A stretch of DNA of 64,000 nucleotides from Delphinapterus leucas (taxonomy: Eukaryota; Chordata; Mammalia; Artiodactyla; Monodontidae). Location: contig NW_022098062.1 of assembly GCF_002288925.2 (NCBI RefSeq), positions 8,129,681 to 8,193,680 of the forward strand, given 5' to 3'. Made by a program: the position numbers and the translations under genes. Below, piece after piece: positions 12,111 through 23,572 of the stretch. Below the pieces are notes generated by a model. That model was not told the DNA's origin. It saw only the letters and a program-made list of their open reading frames with translations, and ran no database searches. Positions within the stretch are counted from its first letter, which is position 1, and each line of letters starts with the position of its first letter.

Positions 12111-13418
12111 CAAGAGATGGTTGGTTGGGTTTTATATATGTATTATATTTCCAATAAATCATATTCTGAAATCCAAATGAACACAGTCTGTAGCCAACAT
12201 TAGGACCATTAACATAACTCTAGTTGGAATTCAAAAAAACACCGCTCCATGCAATTCTAGTAATCGAAGAACAAAAAAGATGAAAATAGCGGCCAGCCAA
12301 AAATAAGAACTAAATCCCAACCAACACCCAGTGATAACGAGAAAATTCACTTGGAAAAATGCATTCCAGAAGAAATCAGTAAAGAGTTACTAAAGTCTTC
12401 TACAAACTTAAGAGAAAAATATCTCTATAAAAACGTACATGTAATACGGCTACAGATCATTGGTTAGCTGCCAGAAAAATGATGGAATATGGTATAGTTT
12501 ACTTATTTCTTTTTAATGGCTCCAACATTCCACCTGAAAAATTGGTCCCGGAGCTGTATAATTGGGGATAAAAATTAAATGACAGTTTCTATTTGTCATG
12601 ATGAAAGCTGATCACTTGTGTTTTTTCATTTATCCACGCTGACTAAAGTGGTTCCTGAAGTCTACCAAGCCAATCTTTTCCCTAACAGTGAAAATCATGC
12701 TGTTACTAGAATAAGGGAGAGATGGAATAAACTGTTGGCATCCGAACACACACTTCATTCAGGTTCCCGAGTTCTCAGGTCTCTATCTCCAAATTGTCAA
12801 GAGGCAGGGACCTCATTAACACATTCTCAATGGAGAATAAGCCATTGGTCCCATTTTCTTATTTATCAATACTGTGGAATTAAATTACTAATATTTCACA
12901 TTATCAGTAGAAAATCAAATCCTCTTTATCTTTCTCATATTTAAAAGGCTACTCACATAGCAAAGACAACCTCAGTAAGCAAATCAGGACACTAGAGAGA
13001 GAAGCGAACCCTAGATCCCGTGTAGGGAAGATGGACATCCATAGAGCTTGAGGTTGTCATGGCTGTCGTTCTGTTTTTGGGGACAGGGGTGCAGAGGGGA
13101 GAGATGAGGCATGCACGAAGACAAATAATGACTGCCAGAGGCCCTGGTATCAAAGACAGCTCTAGTATTAAAACATAAAAGTTACATGTGTTTGGCTTTT
13201 GCTCATCCTGATTTCAGAAGTTATTTGGAAAGGGGAAGGTAATCCCCCATAAATATATTTAAAGGCTTAAAAACAGATTTATGTCAAGCTGCTTTGAAGT
13301 TTACACCTTCCCTTTCCTTCTAGACTTGAGCTGATCTGAGTTTGATTGGATTTTCATCAGTGACCTCTGATGAAGTGTTTCAAAACTAGAGTTGAACCAA
13401 GTAATTCAGTACTGGAGT
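12111..13418. other. Unique non-coding sequence
   Basis: No recognisable repeat, exon or RNA gene. A 108-codon plus-strand frame (12618-12944) shows no known domain. Confidence 0.5.
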
Positions 13419-13618
13419 GAAGAGCAGCAGCTCTGGATCCAGACTGCTCCAGCTGCGTGACCTGAGGCAAGTTATTTAACCTGCGGGTGCCTCAGTTTTT
13501 CGTCTAGACGATGGAGATCATAAGAGGGTTATAAGCATTAAAGGATGAGTATGTGTAAACTGCCTAGAATAATGACTAGCACATAGTCAATCCTTAACAA
13601 TGTTACTACTATTACTAC
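13419..13618 (+). repeat. MIR SINE
   Basis: Near full-length MIR: 'GAGCAGCAGCTCTGGATCCAGACTGC', 'CGTGACCTGAGGCAAGTTATTTAACC', 'GTGCCTCAGTTTTTCGTCT', 'ATAAGCATTAAAGGATGAGTATGTGTAAACTGCCTAGAATAATGACTAGCACATAGTCAATCCTTAACAATGTTA'. Confidence 0.93.
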
Positions 13619-13860
13619 CATGCCATGTAAGAGTGGTTTAAAAAAATCATGTCATCAGACAGAATATTACTAACGAGGAATTTAATAAAATTATAAAGAT
13701 GTACTGCGTTACAACAGAAGAATATGGGCAATAAAGCTTATAAAATAGATAAACTCCAGGGTGATTATTCATACGAAAAGTGTTTACTTTATAAAGAGAC
13801 TCAGCTTGCAAAGGACTCCCCTAGTGGATGTAAGCATTTCAGTTCAAAACGATGATGTTA

Positions 13861-13960
13861 CTGAGTGCCGGTTAGATATCAAAAACTAACTACAGTCAAT
13901 TCAAGGATGACCAAGATGGGGACCTGGCTTTAAGGAGCTTACAATTTTACAGTAATAATA
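13861..13960 (-). repeat. L2 LINE fragment, antisense
   Basis: 'TGAGTGCCGGTTAGATATC' and 'GACCAAGATGGGGACCTGGCTTTAAGGAGCTTACAATTTTACAGTAATAATAG' resemble the reversed L2 3' portion ('..CCTGCCCTCAAGGAGCTTACATTCTAG'). Confidence 0.65.
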
Positions 13961-13964
13961 GTAT

Positions 13965-14215
13965 CTATCACTTAAAGACACCTATTATGTGTCAGTAGCT
14001 ATATAAAGTGCTTTACATGTATGGTTTCTCTAACTCCACATGAATATAATGGGACAGGCATTGCTGTGGCCATTACACAAAATAAAAGGCTAGGACACAG
14101 AAAAATAAATTACTGGCCAAGGTCTCCTAACAACAAAGTTTTAGTGCTAAGATTTCAATCCTTGTGGATCTGACTTCAAAGCCCATTCTCATCAGTACAT
14201 CATAGTGCTTTCCAC
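13965..14215 (-). repeat. MIR SINE, antisense
   Basis: Reads as a reversed MIR: 'CACCTATTATGTGTCAGTAGCTATATAAAGTGCTTTACATGTATGGTTTCTCTAACTCC', 'GGACAGGCATTGCTGTGGCCATTACAC', 'AAAGGCTAGGACACAGAAAAATAAATTACTGGCCAAGGTC', 'GATTTCAATCC'. Confidence 0.88.
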
Positions 14216-14329
14216 TTATTTGTAATTCATCGGCTACTTGCCAGGGATGGGATCAGGCAACCGAAAGCTCACGTGTTTGGAACTGCTGCCAAAAGATGTT
14301 AAACTACAAATAGGCACTGAGTGTTTCTA

Positions 14330-14412
14330 AGATGAGAGGAGCTTTAGAAAGGCCATCCCCCTTTACAGACTAAGGAACTAAGCCCCAGAGGGGTTAAGTA
14401 ATTCACTTAAAG
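14330..14412 (-). repeat. MIR/L3-like fragment, antisense
   Basis: 'CCCTTTACAGACTAAGGAACTAAGCCCCAGAGGGGTTAAGTAATTCACTTAAAGTC' corresponds to the reversed core shared by MIR and related ancient elements. Confidence 0.7.
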
Positions 14413-15033
14413 TCAAAAGATAAAGTAGTTCTAAAAATTATAGTGTAAATCAGTACGAAAATGACACTTCTTTTTAGAAAAGTCTGATGTATAAATAAAT
14501 CTATTATCCCAAATGAGGTGAACCTAAGAAGCCTAATAGGACCACAAAGGTTCCAAAAGAACAGGGTTGCAAATTCAGTCTCAACCAGGAAACAAACAAG
14601 AGCAGGGTGTCCTGGAAAGGCAGTCTTGGGGAGAGAAGCTGGGGTAAGAAAAAGTAACATTTCAAATAAAAAGCCAAGAGCCATCCTCATCATCTCTCCC
14701 TGCTCTCCAGAGAGCCCACATTGAGAACCCTGGGAGCTGTCAAATGGCCAAACAGATATGGAGCCTGAAGTCGACTAAGACAGGGTTAAAAAGAAGCTTC
14801 AGGACTCCACTGAAATAGGCACAACCTATCCCTTTAAAACTTAAAATCTGATCAACTCTGGCAAAAACAGAACAGGTGGTTATCCACATAGCACCCCTTG
14901 TCCGTAGGACCAGTGGGAAGTGAACTATGTGATGAACTAAACAGTGATCTCTGGTATATTATCTAGATAAGGGTATTTGGTGCCATTATCAGGTTCTAGA
15001 TTGGTCTGTAAACATCTGTATTTCAAAGAGGCC
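14413..15033. other. Unique non-coding sequence
   Basis: Nothing recognisable. Overlapping open frames on both strands (14403-14693 minus, 14518-14724 plus) lack known domains. Confidence 0.5.
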
Positions 15034-15190
15034 AGTGGAAAGCACATGGGCCTTAAAAGTTACAAATCTGGGTTTGAAATGTGGATCTGCCATTTATTAG
15101 CCATATAGCCCTGAAAAAGTCATTTAATCTTCTCCTGTTGAAAAGGGATAAACAATAGCTAGTCCTGCTCTCCTTAGGATTAAATCAGAA
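15034..15190 (+). repeat. MIR SINE
   Basis: 'GTGGAAAGCACATGGGCCTTAAAAGTTACAAATCTGGGTTTGAAATGTGGATCTGCCATTTATTAGCCATATAGCC' followed by 'AAAAAGTCATTTAATCTTCTCC' and 'TTAGGATTAAATCAG' matches the MIR body. Confidence 0.88.
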
Positions 15191-15194
15191 GCAT

Positions 15195-15860
15195 AGATTT
15201 CCTTGCTGGGTATTGGTTTATTGCCTCTTAACTTCAAATTCACCCTTTTTGCCTGCTCTGAGGAAATGGATTTGAGCCCTTTGAATGTTTTTCCTTTACC
15301 CACGGGCACAATATTAAGCTTTGTCAGTAGAGGACGCTGCAGGGACACTGTAGAAGGAATAAGGCTTCTCCAGTATGCAGCTCCTGAGGTGCTCCGATTC
15401 CCCAGGTCCTACAGAGCAGAGTGACCAAGAGCATCCAGAGGCTCGTAGCTTCCCCAGCACCCTCCTCAGGCAATTCTGTATCAAAGTGCCTCCAAAGAGA
15501 CACCATCTCATGAAGTTTTCCCCAGCATCCTAGAGGGCGGATTTCCAGCAACTTCCACAGCACCACAGGAACTTCCCTGACACAGTGAGTCACTGTGCCC
15601 ACGGCAAGACACTCTGCATCTCAGCCTGGGGTAGGATGAAGGGGGCTCTTCCTAGGGGTCTCTATCTCAGCCTCAGTGTCGTGAATGCTGGTTGTATCTG
15701 CTAATCCTACACTCTTCAGAATTCTCTTTAAATCTCACTAGCAAATCCCTTGTTATCCGAATCCCCCGTTAGAGTGAATGAGTCTATATTGAACATTCCC
15801 TCTTCAAATTACTGTGTGATTTCTCTCTCTTAACTGGACCCAGATTAATACAGTTTCCTA
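15195..15860 (+). repeat. Possible ancient LTR element, unidentified
   Basis: The block ends in 'TGTGTGATTTCTCTCTCTTAACTGGACCCAGATTAATACAG', the kind of terminus seen in old mammalian LTRs. It also contains 'AATCTCACTAGCAAATCCCTTGTTATCCGAATCCC'. The 'CACCCTCCTCAGGCAATTCTGTATCAAAGTG' part also looks repeat-like. I cannot name the family or fix the left edge, and I see no clear target duplication. Overlapping open frames at 15124-15602 on both strands fit repeat sequence better than a gene. Confidence 0.4.
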
Positions 15861-15861
15861 G

Positions 15862-15905
15862 ACCAGTGCCTGATTTATAGTTAATGTTCAATAAACAGCA
15901 CATAT
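15862..15905 (+). repeat. L2 3'-tip fragment
   Basis: 'AGACCAGTGCCTGATTTATAGTTAATGTTCAATAAACA' is a diverged L2 3' tip. Confidence 0.55.
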
Positions 15906-17685
15906 AACAACCATAAATGATTGAGTTCCTCTCATCCCTATTCTTAAGAGGCAATCCTTTCCCTTTTCATTCTACTTTGACCAGAACATGAACCTATTTC
16001 TACTACAAAAATCCCTCCATGATGTAAGTGGAGCAATGAGTTAATAAGAATGCCCAAACTGTTTCTGCCAAATATATGAATCGAATAAAAAAGAAGGCTG
16101 CCTCACAACCAACTGTCCCCTTATTCAGCATGTAGCTTAGAAAATTCTTTCTGCAACTTCCTTGGCTGACCTAAATGTGACAAAATGTGAAAATGCCTTC
16201 TTCTTCTTGCCAAGGATATTCCCAAAATGATCTAAAGAACCAAATTCACTAGTATTTTTTAAAATTTAAGGAGCAGCCATTTTATTTACTCGTCTCAACT
16301 CATGTTAATAAATTACAGTATTTTGAAAGCTCACAGAAAATGCAGAACATTACCTATCCCAGAATAAGAGATGAATTTGTGTTAGGGGTTGGGGATGAGA
16401 GCACCACTCCCAGGGAAAGCAAGAAACAGAGTGGGTTTAGCAGCAATATTACAAAGTCACCATGTATTTCCTCATCTTGCAAATGTACCAGCTTGGGTAC
16501 ATTCTTGGGTAAAGGAGTGTAAAAATACATTATTCAAGATGTCATGTATTGTTGGCGCACATTGTGAAATGAAATTACTGTAAAAATATAGAAGATCTCA
16601 AATGTATTAAGTTTCTGTCTTCAAATTCTTTATTTCTAATCCTCAGAATTACTCTTCCTCGGAAAGGAAAGCTATCTCACCTTCGACACAATCCCATGTC
16701 ATCTGTATTTTTACTTGTGTCTAAAAGTCTCACCTAATTATCAATTTAACAAGGAGCAGAGACCAAGGGGGGGAAAAAATCTCATCATCTTTTAGGCAGG
16801 CACCTTGTCCGATTTCAAGAGCTAACCCCCCCGTTCAAACACCCCAAAATAGATATTGTGAGCCACCGCAGGACCCCAACATAAAGCAAGGCTCCTCATT
16901 AAAAGTTGGAAGGGACCCTGCCAGGGATGCCTGCAGGGATGCTCCACAATAGCAGTCATACCCCATGCCTTTTCCGACCTAGATTAAATTACCGACAAAA
17001 TGGACAGACTACCCAAAACTGTGAGTAATACATTCTGCCAATGAAAATAATGATCATGCTTGGTACAGCACGCATGCTTTCTGCTCAGCCTGTCAGCATT
17101 TCCAGTTAAGGGGCTCAATGGTCTTTCCCTGACAAAAACAATAAGCTACCTTCATTTCTTAAGCCCCCTCAGGGCTTCGAATTACTGTCCATTCTGCACT
17201 AAGGTCAGTCCTGTAAAACTGTTTTATCCCCTGGAAGAGCCAGAAGCAGTAACAGCCCCTACTTAAAACTCAGATGGAGAAAATTCGAGAACACGTGAGC
17301 TTCTTGTAATTTTCCACTGTCAGTTTTGCACATTTGCATTCTTAAAAGTTGTATCTACTGCTTGAGATGGCAAGGTGTGTTTCCCAGCAATGCCATCACT
17401 TCATGCTCTTGGCGTCTTATATGAAAACGTATATTTCTCTAAGCCAGTGTGTAACAGAGAAAGATTTCAAAACGGTTTAAGTTTATAGTTCCAAACATTC
17501 TAGTGAGTTCAACAATCTCATATAATATAGTGAAACGAACACATACAAACACAAACACACCCCTTAGGTGTGCATTTTGTTGGATTTTATTTTTCATTTT
17601 CTACCAGAGAAAACAAGATTATGCCAGACCTCTTGACAGCAAACAAACCCTGTTTAGGAGAAACAAATCTTGCCATTTATTGTTT
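15906..17685. other. Unique non-coding sequence
   Basis: No repeat, exon or RNA gene recognised. The short 'GTTGGAAGGGACC' near 16903 recalls ancient L3/MIR-related elements but is insufficient for a call. Confidence 0.5.
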
Positions 17686-17718
17686 TCATTCGTTCATTCA
17701 TTCATTCAATTCATTTAT
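17686..17718. repeat. (TTCA)n microsatellite
   Basis: Tandem TTCATTCG/TTCATTCA units, possibly the remnant tail of an L2. Confidence 0.9.
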
Positions 17719-18090
17719 TTACGGAACGACTTCCCACACTAAAAAGCTGTTAAAATTTTTGGCTAGAAAGAGAGCTCCTTTCACCCACCCTATGTTTTTC
17801 CAGACTGCATGGGAATCGAACATAGTCGCTCTATTTGACCTGGCAAGTTCAACCACTAAAAACAAGGTCCTTTGCCCTAAGGAGGGGGGTGTCTAACAGA
17901 TGCCAGTTTCGAAATATAACTTTAAGGCTTCAATAGAAGATGCTGACAAGAGCATCACTCTTATGAAATACTGGTCCCCAAAGGCCCATCTTTCCGTGAG
18001 TTTCTTTCCACCTGCGTCCAAGTCTGGGTTTCCAGGCACCATCATTCCTACTTACTTTTTTTATCCAGGCCTCCCACAATTCTCAACTTC

Positions 18091-18392
18091 TTTTTTTTTT
18101 TTTTTTTTTTTTTTTTTGGCTGTGTTGGGTCTTCGTTTCGTGCTAGGGCTTTCTCTAGTTGCGGCAAGCGGAGGCCACTCTTCATCCCAGCGCAGGGGCC
18201 ACTCTTCATCGCGGTGCGCGGGCCTCTCACTATCGCGGCCTCTCCCGTTGCGGAGCGCAGGCTCAGTAGTTGTGGCTCACGCTCACGGGCCTAGTCGCTC
18301 CGCGGTGTGTGGGATCTTCCCAGACCAAGGCTCGAACTCCTGTCCCCTGCATTGGCAGGCAGATTCTCAACCACTGAGCCAGCAGGGAAGCC
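18091..18392 (-). mobile_element. CHR-type SINE (long form), antisense, with target duplication
   Basis: A T-run (antisense A-tail, about 27 T) is followed by 'GGCTGTGTTGGGTCTTCGTTTCG' and ends in 'CCCTGCATTGGCAGGCAGATTCTCAACCACTGAGCCAGCAGGGAAGCC'. That is the reverse complement of the tRNA-derived head with its A and B boxes. A perfect 17-bp duplication CCACAATTCTCAACTTC flanks it at 18074-18090 and 18393-18409. An internal 'CCACTCTTCATC' unit is repeated within the element. This family is restricted to whales and hippos. The 178-codon plus-strand frame across it is spurious. Confidence 0.96.
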
Positions 18393-18409
18393 CCACAATT
18401 CTCAACTTC

Positions 18410-19200
18410 ATTCACGGCCTTTATTCCTGGTTCTAAACTATGCCTCTTCTCTAGTCATATGGTAGGAGGAAACTGGTTAAATGCATCCTTGATGCTGATG
18501 TGATCTTTCCAGTTATTGAATGTTTCACTGAATTTTACACTCTACAACTTCAAATGCAGAAAGCGGCCGATTCATTTTGTTAATGTTGTTCTGTATAGAT
18601 AGCCAGCTCCGCGAACTATACACTTTGATTTGGTACATGAGAAAACGTATTTTTCATTACATCCCTTATCCTCCTAATGACATTTCCAAACAGGATTTTA
18701 AGAACTGTGAAGCAGAAATAAAATTATGCTCAAGTTCCAAATTGATCTCATAGAATGGAAAATGGCTATCATCACCAGTGAGTATTAACAGGACTCAAAG
18801 CGGGCAAGTTTCTAGTTCAGAAACATTTCTCAAATAAGGATCATCCTTTAAATGTCCCTTACATTACCAATCACGACAGAAATTCTTTGAAAGAACTAAA
18901 GAGGCTCTGATGAGATCCTTCCCCCCACCCCCAATTCCTTTATACTGTACCCAGACTTCACCATCTGCTTTGGTGTACTTCCTTCCTATTCAATGATGAA
19001 TCAGGGCTAACACTTCAGTTACCTGGATTTACACAAAAACCTAAAGGAGCCATGAAATTGCTTCTGTAAAGCACATTCTGTGGTGACTTTTAAATAGCTT
19101 TAAGAGTAATTTGGAAATAAAAATACTGCTATAGCAAGTTTTATGTCTTCTACACACATATGCTAGAGCAATTTCTTTCTCCCAGAGAGAGAAGGGAGGC
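18410..19200. other. Unique non-coding sequence
   Basis: No recognisable repeat or gene. Confidence 0.5.
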
Positions 19201-19560
19201 ATACGTCTAAACGTCATAATACGCAGCCAGTTGTGACCCACTGTCGTCGTGGTTGTATTAGTTATCATCGGCCTTCCCTGAGTTATCGAGACCCGAGAGA
19301 AGCCCAACAGCCATTCATTTCACACGGCCGTTGTTCCACACTGGAAAGTGCTGTAGTTGATCTCAAGGTCTTTCTGCCTTTACACAGGTATGTGTACGTT
19401 CAGCACAACCCCCGAATTTTACCACTTGCAGGCTTTTGAGGACGTCAGTTACTCCCAGCCACAAGGCTCCGTCCCAAGTCCCCGCCTCCCCACCACCATT
19501 ATCCTGCACTGGCTGAGGGCTCTCCCGAGATGCAACACAAAAGGCATTTAGATAGCGACT
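19201..19560. promoter_or_regulatory. CpG-retaining unique block (candidate regulatory)
   Basis: I count 17 CpG dinucleotides in 360 bp at roughly 50% GC, close to the number expected without CpG decay. The flanks have very few. A CRE-like GACGTCA lies at 19441-19447. No SINE or LTR accounts for it. This could be a hypomethylated enhancer, a conserved element or an unrecognised young insertion. The regulatory role is inference only. Confidence 0.3.
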
Positions 19561-21720
19561 GGCAGCCAAGCCCCAGACTTCAGTGGGTTCTAAGAAACAA
19601 AAACATGATGGGATTATTTATAGAACAGCAGCAACTATTATTTATGCAAATGTCCCTTACAGACCACTTGGAGTTATAGACTATTCACAGGCTTCAGCTT
19701 AAGACACGAGCCATCCCAACAAAGCTGTTCTCCAAGTGGAGATACCACGATCTTGGAAATGTGGGAAACACTCGTCCTTGCTAATTTAGGCATCAGAGGG
19801 GGTTCCTATTTGGGTTGGACTTCTTTCCTAACGGCAGGGAAACAAGCAGAGGAGTAAATGTGGATAAAAGACCAGTACACAAATTAGGATTATACCCTGG
19901 AAGACATTAAAAGCCAGTCCCCTCAGGATGGTCCTGGGTAGAGACAGGAGCGCATCCAGTGCTAGAAGGGAACAGAAAGGTTCTCAAAATAGCCTCAAGT
20001 TAAGAATGAAGGGCCTGAAGCTGGCTGTGAAGGATAAGAAATGGAGGGGGAATGAGGAGTGAAATGTGTTAACTTTCTTAACTATGTTAATTTCTTATTT
20101 AACTTTCTTTTTTTTTTAACTTTTGCATATCATTTTAAAAGTCCAATAATGTAGCTTATAATCAAATTCCCATCCTCCCACCCGTCCAGTCCCACCCCCT
20201 GCAGTGTTTGCCCCTGCTTGCTCTCTTATCTGCCAACAGCCTCTCTTTCACGGCAAAACGCCAGCTGCAGTTCTGTCTTCAGCACAGTATCTTTCTGATT
20301 TACCACAGCTGTTTATTTAACTTCCTTACATCAAAGATTTTGGGGGAAAATCACCCCCAGAGACCAGCTGATTTACACAGGGAATAAAGCCAAAATCTCT
20401 GGTTTTGATGCTCTCTTGTCCAGGTGACCCAAGGTTTACTCTGATTATGTGAACTCGATTTCAGTTCCAATCCCCTTGGCCAAAAGCTGTGAAATCCACC
20501 TGAATTACAGCTCACCAACTGCACTTTCACCTGGAAACTAGAGGTGAAAGTCAAGTGCTTTATCTGCTCAGACAAGCGGCTTCTCTCCAGATCAGGAGTA
20601 TTTTAATGAAATGAGACTTAAGTGAATTGTTGACATTAGCATTAAATGTTGTCATTTAATATCAACAGTGTGTTTGATTTGTACACAGTTATGAAATGTC
20701 ATTCGGACCAGAGAGTTATATTGAGGTTTACCACATTATAGGAATGGATTTCCAGAGGGAAGTGAACTGATCTGTCTCAAAATAAAACGTATTTACATTA
20801 ACACTTGGGGGAAACAGACAGCCCTGCAAACATAGATGGAGAGATAAAAATAAGAGCAGAACAAAACTCAACTTGGAAGAACAGTAGAATAAAATACAAG
20901 TTCTGGGCTCTGTGCACATGCAACATCTCATTATATGTTTTTTCTTTATCTTTTAAAAAATTAAGTACAAACTAAATGGGAAAGAAATATCACTACTGGG
21001 AAATATCTACTATACTTCAGCCTCCAAAATAATTTTTAAGGGGGGAAGTTGGCAGTGCTTAACATTTAGATGGAAGAAATGATTCAGAGGTAGACTCACT
21101 TCCTTAAAGGGAAAAACCAAACCTGTAAACATCTAACATTTGCATGGAAAATTATATTAGTTTAACTAGTTGGATCAATTTCATCTAATTTCTTAGATAA
21201 AATTACATTAGTTGTCTAGTTAGTCTAGTTGTCATGTAAACACACTGGTCACATGGAAAGAGAGGCATTCATCACGGGGCATGTGTCCTGAACTTTCTTC
21301 CCAGCGGTAGTTGCGAATTACACCAAAAACATACTTTCTGACCACAAATCATGAACATTAAAATAAGTATTCCCCCCCAAACACAGCAGCCTAAAAAGGA
21401 AAATTTAAACACTATAATTCCTTAGTCCCAAGATTAACCAATTGAGCTAAAAAAAAAACTGGCATATTCCAAAATCAATCAACTTATAAGATACAGCCTC
21501 CTAGAATCTGGAAGGCACTCCACTCACTTTTATTTTTTTTTAATGACTACATATAACCTACCGTTATAACATGAGAATAGGGATGGAGGAGTAGTCCTTC
21601 ATTGTAGAATTGTATTTATCACTACTTCTAGAATGTTCTTTGTTTTAAAAAAGGCCTTACCTCTCCAAAGATTTGGAAGCAAAATTGACAAAGCCCTCTC
21701 TCCTAGAAAATCTAAGTCCT
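19561..21720. other. Unique non-coding sequence
   Basis: No gene or clear repeat. Contains a T-run at about 20109-20118 and a 21165-21235 segment with repeated 'CTAGTT'/'TTAGTT' words, too irregular to call a satellite. Confidence 0.5.
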
Positions 21721-22060
21721 CTAGGTTCTAGGCAATTAAAGTTGACTCAAAGGAAAACTTGAAGCAAGCTCTTGCAGCAGAAAAACAATGCTGTGATGAG
21801 CCTTTGTTTACAACTGGTCTTATTTCTTTATCATTCACTGGAGGAAGCTGTAAGGTCTTTGGCCCCTGGCTAAAAATAGCAGGTGACAAAGATGAATGGC
21901 TCCGAGAGACACAATTCAAAGCAGAGGAATTTAAGAAAAACTTCAGCAGTGTCTGCAAAAGATACTTTCCTGCCAGGTAAATCAAGGTGGAAGTAAACTG
22001 CTCCTCTCGGAGCAGAATCACAGTCTGCCAGGCAGGCATTTCTCTTTCAGTGTTTCATGT
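21721..22060. other. Unique block with exon-like open frames, not called as a gene
   Basis: A 73-codon plus frame (21759-21980) is followed at once by AG|GTAAAT, a donor-like signal, and a pyrimidine-rich CAG/TAG-type stretch lies upstream near 21700. The minus strand also has a 103-codon frame (21728-22039). I recognise no protein family, so coding status is unsupported. A MEF2-like CTAAAAATAG occurs at about 21871. A conserved non-coding element is as likely. Confidence 0.2.
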
Positions 22061-23086
22061 TCACTTTTGTGCTATGTTTTAAAAATATCTTCAAACCCTA
22101 AGAAGCTGGGTTCGCCACGGATCAAGGAAAAGGGTTTCAATGTAACCTCATAAAATGCAATGACACTAGATCATATCACCTTTCAAATTCATTGAAAGCT
22201 CCTGGCAAAATGACAAATCAAAAAGCCCATTAAAGCCCAGCAGGAGATGGGACCTACGCCTGCCCTTCCTGATGGACGCTGGGATCCACTTGTCCACTGC
22301 CAAGGCCCCCCCTCCTCTCTGTGAAGCTGAGAAGACTCTAGGTCTTTTCAAGAGTTTATTTCAGGTCAGACACCACGAGAGAGGGTCAAAGACCATTCCT
22401 TTAGGCAAATTTCATCCTAAAGGATGTGCCTTTTACTGTTGCTTATGCTGTAAGTCTGTCCACCTTCTATCCTAAGGGACAAGTCTTACGCCCTGTCTTC
22501 TGATATTTTAGAAGAAGCCGTTTCCTGGCGCCACCCCACCCAGTTTTCTTGCCGGTTCATAAAATAAAAAGGCTTATAAAATAAAAGCTTTTGACCTCTT
22601 GGAAGGACTGCAGAAGAAGTTTCAGATCTTCCTTCCATCCAGAGATGGCGGGGGGACTTCCTTCAGGTGAAACTGGAAAAGGCCTCAAAGGAGGGGAAGT
22701 CAGCTCTTTCTGGGCTCTCTTTTTCAGATTCTTTTTATCAGTATGGCAACTCCTTCTTGGATCGCACCAGCTACTAGCTTTAGGTCCTTCCATTTTTTTT
22801 CACAATTGAAAAATCAAAATAAATTCCAAAAGCCTCATACATGAAGCTCCAAAATCTCATGAGCAACCCTCACTGAAAAATTCAATAATCATTTCTTTCC
22901 AAATCTTCAATGTATTTGGAAAAAAAAAAAATGGTCTGTATGGCAAGGGAGCAGGGTATCTCTAAGAACAGAAGTACTTTAAAGGAAAAAAATGGGGAAA
23001 AATATAGATAAAGACAGTGAGGAAGTGTCTGGTGGAAAAATCCCCGTATGTACTTTAAATAAAAATGTACTAAGAACTCAAAATGT
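22061..23086. other. Unique non-coding sequence
   Basis: No recognisable repeat or gene; a short A-run occurs at 22919-22931. Confidence 0.5.
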
Positions 23087-23146
23087 GTAGGGAACTATAT
23101 TCAATATCTTATCATAACCTATAGTAGAAAATAATCTGAAAAAAAT

Positions 23147-23187
<41 letters not shown>

Positions 23188-23258
23188 ACTGAATCACTTT
23201 GCTGTATACCTGAAACTAATACAATATTGTAAATCAACTATACTTCAATTTAAAAAAT
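23087..23258 (+). mobile_element. L1 3'-terminal fragment with internal (AC)n
   Basis: 'TAGGGAACTATATTCAATATCTTATCATAACCTATAG', then a (CA)n tract, then 'ACTGAATCACTTTGCTGTATACCTGAAACTAATACAATATTGTAAATCAACTATACTTCAATTT' is the last part of the cetartiodactyl L1 3' UTR. The TA-rich tract normally found here has become an AC microsatellite. Confidence 0.92.
23151..23181. repeat. (AC)n microsatellite
   Basis: Uninterrupted AC dinucleotide run of about 15 units inside the L1 3' UTR fragment. Confidence 0.98.
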
Positions 23259-23404
23259 TATATAAATTTCAGAAATAGACACAACTCATCCATTGTCTCA
23301 GAATTCCTCGGTAGTAGTTTCACTAGTAATTCACTTTGTAATACTTTGAAACATGAATGAATAATATGTACCTTTTCTATATAGTGCAATAAATTTTTTT
23401 AACT

Positions 23405-23572
23405 CTCACTTTTATAATTTAATAGTTATGTGGCTTTAAGCAAGTTACAAATTCTCTTGAGTTATGCTTTACTCATCTCTAAAATAGGAATCATGTTTAT
23501 TATGAGGATCAGATCTGATTAAGTACTAAGGCCAGTGTTTAATACCAGCGAATGTTAAATAAATGTTTGTTT
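23405..23572 (+). repeat. MIR SINE
   Basis: 'TTATGTGGCTTTAAGCAAGTTACAAATTCTCTTGAG', 'CTCATCTCTAAAATAGGAATCATG', 'TTATGAGGATCAGATC', 'GCGAATGTTAAATAAATGTTTGTT' follow the MIR body in order. Confidence 0.85.
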
